Assembly: GCF_000384135.1 (NCBI RefSeq)
Contig: NZ_KB913028.1
Coordinates: 1,391,351 to 1,455,350, forward strand
DNA: 64,000 nt
Direction of reading: 5' to 3'
DNA from: Succinispira mobilis DSM 6222
GTDB taxonomy: Bacteria; Bacillota; Negativicutes; Acidaminococcales; Succinispiraceae
The position numbers were made by a program, and so were the translations under genes. The notes beneath the pieces were generated by a model. That model had not been told where the DNA came from. It saw only the letters and a list, made by a program, of their open reading frames with translations, and did not search any database. Of this stretch, positions 61,274 to 64,000 are shown in pieces (within the stretch, counting starts at the first letter, position 1; each line of letters starts with the position of its first letter).

Positions 61274-62167
61274 TTATTCCACACCGGCTCCGTCAAATTT
61301 AGGAATAAATTCTTGCCCCGCAGCATTTTTAGTTTGAATAAAACAATTGCTAAACCCTAATTTTTCCGCATATTTAACAACTTTATTATATTCTAAACTA
61401 GTTAAGTTTCTATTTAATTTCGGATAGTTCGCAACTTTATATAAAGGTGTGAACTGATTCATCAAACTCAAATATACATCATTAGCAAAAGTTTGCCACA
61501 ACCATTGTACAATAGCCAAACTCTCTTGCGAATGACTCGGTAGTACTAGATGTCGCACAATGACCCCACGAATCAATCGTTCTCCTTGAAAAACAGGCTT
61601 ACCTACTTGCTTAAACATCTGCTGAATTGCTGCTTGCGCAACTTGGGGATAATCTATTGCTTGAGCATAGCATTTTCCTGTTATGGACGAAAAATATTTA
61701 AAATCCGGCAAAAATATATCTACTATATCCGCTAAAGCCTCTATCGTGGCTACAGTTTCATAGGCATTAGAGTTATATACAATTGGCAAATTAAACCCTT
61801 GTGCTTTAGCTCGTACTACCGCGTCTATAATTTGTGGTACATAGTGTGTGGGTGTTACTAAATCTAACGTACTAGCGCCACGCTTTTGTAGCTCCAAAAA
61901 TATTTCGGCCAAGCGTTCTACCGAAATTACTTTACCTACGCCTTGCTGACTAATTTCATAATTCTGGCAAAATACACAATGAAGATTGCAGTGTGAAAAG
62001 AACACTGTTCCTGCACCATTTTCCCCCACTAAACACGGTTCTTCCCATTGATGCAAACTTGCTAAAGCCACTTTAACCTTGGCGCCTGCACCACAAAACC
62101 CTAATTCGCCGCTTTCTCTATTTACCGAACATGCTCTTGGGCAAAGTTGACAATTTGTTAAATCCAT
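61274..62167 (-). CDS. pflX: PflX-like radical SAM protein
   Basis: This is a radical SAM protein of 297 residues, of the PflX family (distant pyruvate formate-lyase activase relatives). An N-terminal CQLCPRAC motif and a second CNLHCVFC cluster motif (about 58-65) are both present, and GASTLDLVTPTHYVPQI is typical. The target enzyme is not known; activation of a glycyl radical enzyme is only an analogy. The ATG at 62167 follows AAAGGAAGTTAGAAA. It stands alone. Confidence 0.85.
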   Translation of the reverse strand: MDLTNCQLCPRACSVNRESGELGFCGAGAKVKVALASLHQWEEPCLVGENGAGTVFFSHCNLHCVFCQNYEISQQGVGKVISVERLAEIFLELQKRGASTLDLVTPTHYVPQIIDAVVRAKAQGFNLPIVYNSNAYETVATIEALADIVDIFLPDFKYFSSITGKCYAQAIDYPQVAQAAIQQMFKQVGKPVFQGERLIRGVIVRHLVLPSHSQESLAIVQWLWQTFANDVYLSLMNQFTPLYKVANYPKLNRNLTSLEYNKVVKYAEKLGFSNCFIQTKNAAGQEFIPKFDGAGVE

Positions 62168-62231
62168 TTTCTAACTTCCTTTTAAATAATTTAGCTATAA
62201 TTCTAGCCTAAATAACTAGTTTTGTTAATAG

Positions 62232-62275
62232 AAAAAGCAACTCTTCCTATTTATAATAGTGACGAGTTGCTTTTA
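62232..62275 (-). terminator. Terminator after the 184-residue secreted protein gene
   Basis: AAAAAGCAACTC and GAGTTGCTTTTA form a stem with a 20-base loop next to the stop codon, flanked by A and T runs. Confidence 0.78.
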
Positions 62276-62284
62276 TAAAAATCT

Positions 62285-62839
62285 TTACCTTTTTAGAACA
62301 CTAATTTCGATTTTACTTGTTTCTTGGTTTTCACCAAAATAACCCGTTACTCCATCGCGCTTCAAGTATATTTCCACTAACTTGTCTTGCTGATCAATAA
62401 ATTGCCAGTAAATTGTTTCTATTTTTATAGGCGGATTGCTTTTTTGAAAAAATATATCCTTATTAAGTGGTTTACCATATTTTTCTTTAAAATATTTTTC
62501 CATATTTTGATAAATATTTGCCGTTTCCGGACCTTGTTTCAACAGTTTTATTGTTAGTTTGCTTATTCCCTTCTTCGTAATAAAAACCGTAAGGTTACAT
62601 TCGTATTCTAAAAACTTACCATTTTCAAATTCTATCTTTTTCCCATTATCAACTTCTAAACTAGTACTCTTTTTAAAATCAGCACTCTCCAACTGCTTAA
62701 CAATTTTTTGTTCTTCTACTTGCCAATTTAAATCCCAAAATTCATTCCCAAGATTTTTAGTTTGTCCAACTTGCACCCCAAAACAGAAAAATGCAAACGT
62801 AAAAATTACAGTTAACGAGAAAAGCTTTTTAATTAACAT
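62285..62839 (-). CDS. Secreted protein of unknown function
   Basis: I do not recognise this 184-residue protein. It has a signal peptide (MLIKKLFSLTVIFTFAFFCF, cleavage near GVQVGQT), and the mature part is mostly beta strands with a lysine-rich C-terminal segment (KIEISVLKR). Strands EVDNGKKIEFENGKFLEYECN and TIYWQFIDQQDKLVEIYLKRD suggest a small domain that measures or stores something, but no named family fits. The start is the ATG at 62839 with GGGAGG upstream. It follows another protein of unknown function by 14 bases and likely belongs to the same unit. Confidence 0.75.
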   Translation of the reverse strand: MLIKKLFSLTVIFTFAFFCFGVQVGQTKNLGNEFWDLNWQVEEQKIVKQLESADFKKSTSLEVDNGKKIEFENGKFLEYECNLTVFITKKGISKLTIKLLKQGPETANIYQNMEKYFKEKYGKPLNKDIFFQKSNPPIKIETIYWQFIDQQDKLVEIYLKRDGVTGYFGENQETSKIEISVLKR

Positions 62840-62853
62840 TGATTTCGCCTCCC

Positions 62854-64000
62854 TTATTGTAATTGTTCACTACCTATTTCTGCACCTCCCCACTCTACAA
62901 GAGTAAAACCTTGCCGCAATATTGTCGGTAACTCCTGCTCCGGTAATTTTGTTATATTATCTGCAAGAGCAATTCCTCTGAATTCCATAAATAGTCTTAA
63001 AACCGTATCTGCCTTAGGGATGGTTTCTAACAAAGAGCTTCCATCAATATCATCATTAATTCGAAAATGAATAAAACATTGTTCATAATTATTTAAAGCA
63101 GGCAACCAATATACAATAAAATCGTTTATTTCTTGTTGATTTAACCCGATTTGCAATAATTTTTCTTGTAAAAAGTCTATATAATCTGCTCTTTTAATGT
63201 AAAACCCGTCCTTGTATTTATAATGCTGTTCAGAAAAAGAATACTTCCCGTCCCAAAATAAGTAGCGATAACTTCTTTGATCTTCTAAATTTAAAAGTAT
63301 GCCATTAGGTTGAGCTATAACTTGCCAAGAGTACTTGTACTTGGGATAAGTATTTAAAATTTTACCTTTAAACGTATGCTTAATAATAATTTGTTCTGAT
63401 TTTTCCGGATATAAATAAATGGCTGGTTTCTTAACCATCATTTCCGGCTCTAGAATAATTTCCAAGTTTTCATCTGGCAAATTCGCCAAACTTATTACCT
63501 TACTTCGATGTTCAGCTACAAATTCAATGTATTTGTAGGTAGCCAAGTCTTCGGCTGACAACTGTATGGAAAATTTTGATTTATTAGCAGATAATACTAA
63601 TTTAGCGCCATCTGCATTCATTTCTTTTAATAGATACACTTTATAATTATTAACCGGCACTAAGTTTTCTTTGAAATTAACAAAATTTTTCGGTGTAAAT
63701 ACTTCTCCGCTTATCTGCCTATTTTCTAAGCTACTAGAAACATCACTAATATAAATATATGCACTATTCATCCCCCAATAATTTCGTGGATAAATATTAT
63801 AAAAGCCAACCTGATAGTGAGAATTTTCTTGTACAAAACTCAAATCCAAATTTTCCATTCCTGCAATATGATACCATGGTCCGTGTTTTGACATTTCTTT
63901 CAAGTATAAAATCGAATCTATTCCTATTGGCGCTTCAAATTTCGTAGTCACCAATTCCTTCTTCGGCAAAATATATTCTTCTACATTCATATCTAAATAT
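62854..64000 (-). CDS. Protein of unknown function with an IYLYPEK-type domain, 5' end cut off by the window edge
   Basis: At least 378 residues are visible and the frame stays open to the window edge. The ATG at 63990 has no ribosome-binding site, so the true start, perhaps with a signal peptide, is probably outside. From about residue 190 it has the segment KKPAIYLYPEKSEQIIIKH, then GKILNTYPKYKYSWQVIA and YRYLFWDGKYSF. This pattern recurs in proteins of unknown function from several anaerobes and spirochaetes, seen from memory. The N-terminal half is diverged. It precedes the 184-residue secreted protein by 14 bases. Function is unknown. Confidence 0.72.
   Translation of the reverse strand, partial: YLDMNVEEYILPKKELVTTKFEAPIGIDSILYLKEMSKHGPWYHIAGMENLDLSFVQENSHYQVGFYNIYPRNYWGMNSAYIYISDVSSSLENRQISGEVFTPKNFVNFKENLVPVNNYKVYLLKEMNADGAKLVLSANKSKFSIQLSAEDLATYKYIEFVAEHRSKVISLANLPDENLEIILEPEMMVKKPAIYLYPEKSEQIIIKHTFKGKILNTYPKYKYSWQVIAQPNGILLNLEDQRSYRYLFWDGKYSFSEQHYKYKDGFYIKRADYIDFLQEKLLQIGLNQQEINDFIVYWLPALNNYEQCFIHFRINDDIDGSSLLETIPKADTVLRLFMEFRGIALADNITKLPEQELPTILRQGFTLVEWGGAEIGSEQLQ

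Noticed and set aside
1-64000. CRISPR arrays, tRNA and rRNA genes, transposons, prophage or integrative elements
   Set aside because: No regularly spaced repeats, no cloverleaf-like segments, no transposase, integrase or phage structural genes were recognised on either strand.

Overview
The window looks like one contiguous piece of the chromosome of an AT-rich, Gram-positive-lineage anaerobe. I read it as a member of the Negativicutes (Sporomusa / Selenomonas / Veillonella relatives). Three things support this: an ornithine/lysine decarboxylase of the Selenomonas ruminantium type, a tandem pair of CobT homologues that resembles the Sporomusa/Veillonella ArsA-ArsB pair, and siroheme-dependent heme genes next to pyruvate formate-lyase and TRAP transporters. 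The genus is not assigned. No rRNA, tRNA, CRISPR array, phage or insertion sequence was seen. Most genes lie on the minus strand in short operons separated by clear hairpin terminators.

Layout. 1-3300: partial asparaginase, an iron-sulfur/metal cluster (NifX-like protein, Mrp ATPase, DUF134 regulator) and a ZIP metal transporter. 3480-4871: a TetR regulator and a paired SMR efflux system like yvdT-yvdS-yvdR; the first SMR gene has an in-frame stop at codon 3. 5015-7004: amtB-glnK behind a structured leader. 7083-18166: ABC-F ATPase, catalase, the Ahb (siroheme to heme) operon, YwbE, an amino acid permease, a class II photolyase and a lysine/ornithine decarboxylase. 18318-23144: two large c-di-GMP proteins. 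23302-26100: a cobalamin-riboswitch-controlled arsA-arsB pair and a transaldolase. 26324-31849: a CheY-CheX fusion with a second CheX, a Na/Pi transporter, a diguanylate cyclase and a soluble chemoreceptor. 31940-40000: secreted proteins of unknown function, YibE/F, nitroreductase, YaiI, a DEDDh exonuclease, AzlCD with an XRE-cupin regulator, an L,D-transpeptidase and small metal-binding proteins. 40114-45123: a chemoreceptor and a FakA/FakB-like fatty-acid kinase pair. 45222-47773: GntR-KduI-KduD. 47971-50680: bioC, a frameshifted bioH-like gene and another hydrolase. 51023-54514: a TAXI-type TRAP transporter. 54871-57998: pflB-pflA under a ZTP (pfl-motif) riboswitch. 58103-64000: DNA repair, an ArsC-like protein, an EamA exporter, an AraC regulator, a PflX-like radical SAM protein and two secreted proteins of unknown function.

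How they work together. The nirJ1-nirJ2-ahbA-ahbB genes can supply heme b from siroheme to the catalase encoded directly downstream. PflB/PflA make formate and acetyl-CoA under control of the folate-stress signal ZTP. ArsA/ArsB probably activate a phenolic lower ligand for a cobamide, under cobamide feedback. AmtB/GlnK handle ammonium. Several proteins serve c-di-GMP and chemotaxis signalling.

The observations most worth a second look are the TGA replacing a tryptophan codon in the SMR gene, two homopolymer frameshifts in the bioH-like gene, the shared TetR operator, the amtB leader, the unusual nirJ1 start, and similar inverted repeats before nirJ1 and katA. I did not find a clearly new multi-gene system. 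The candidates closest to new biology are the amtB leader and the CheY-CheX plus CheX pair.
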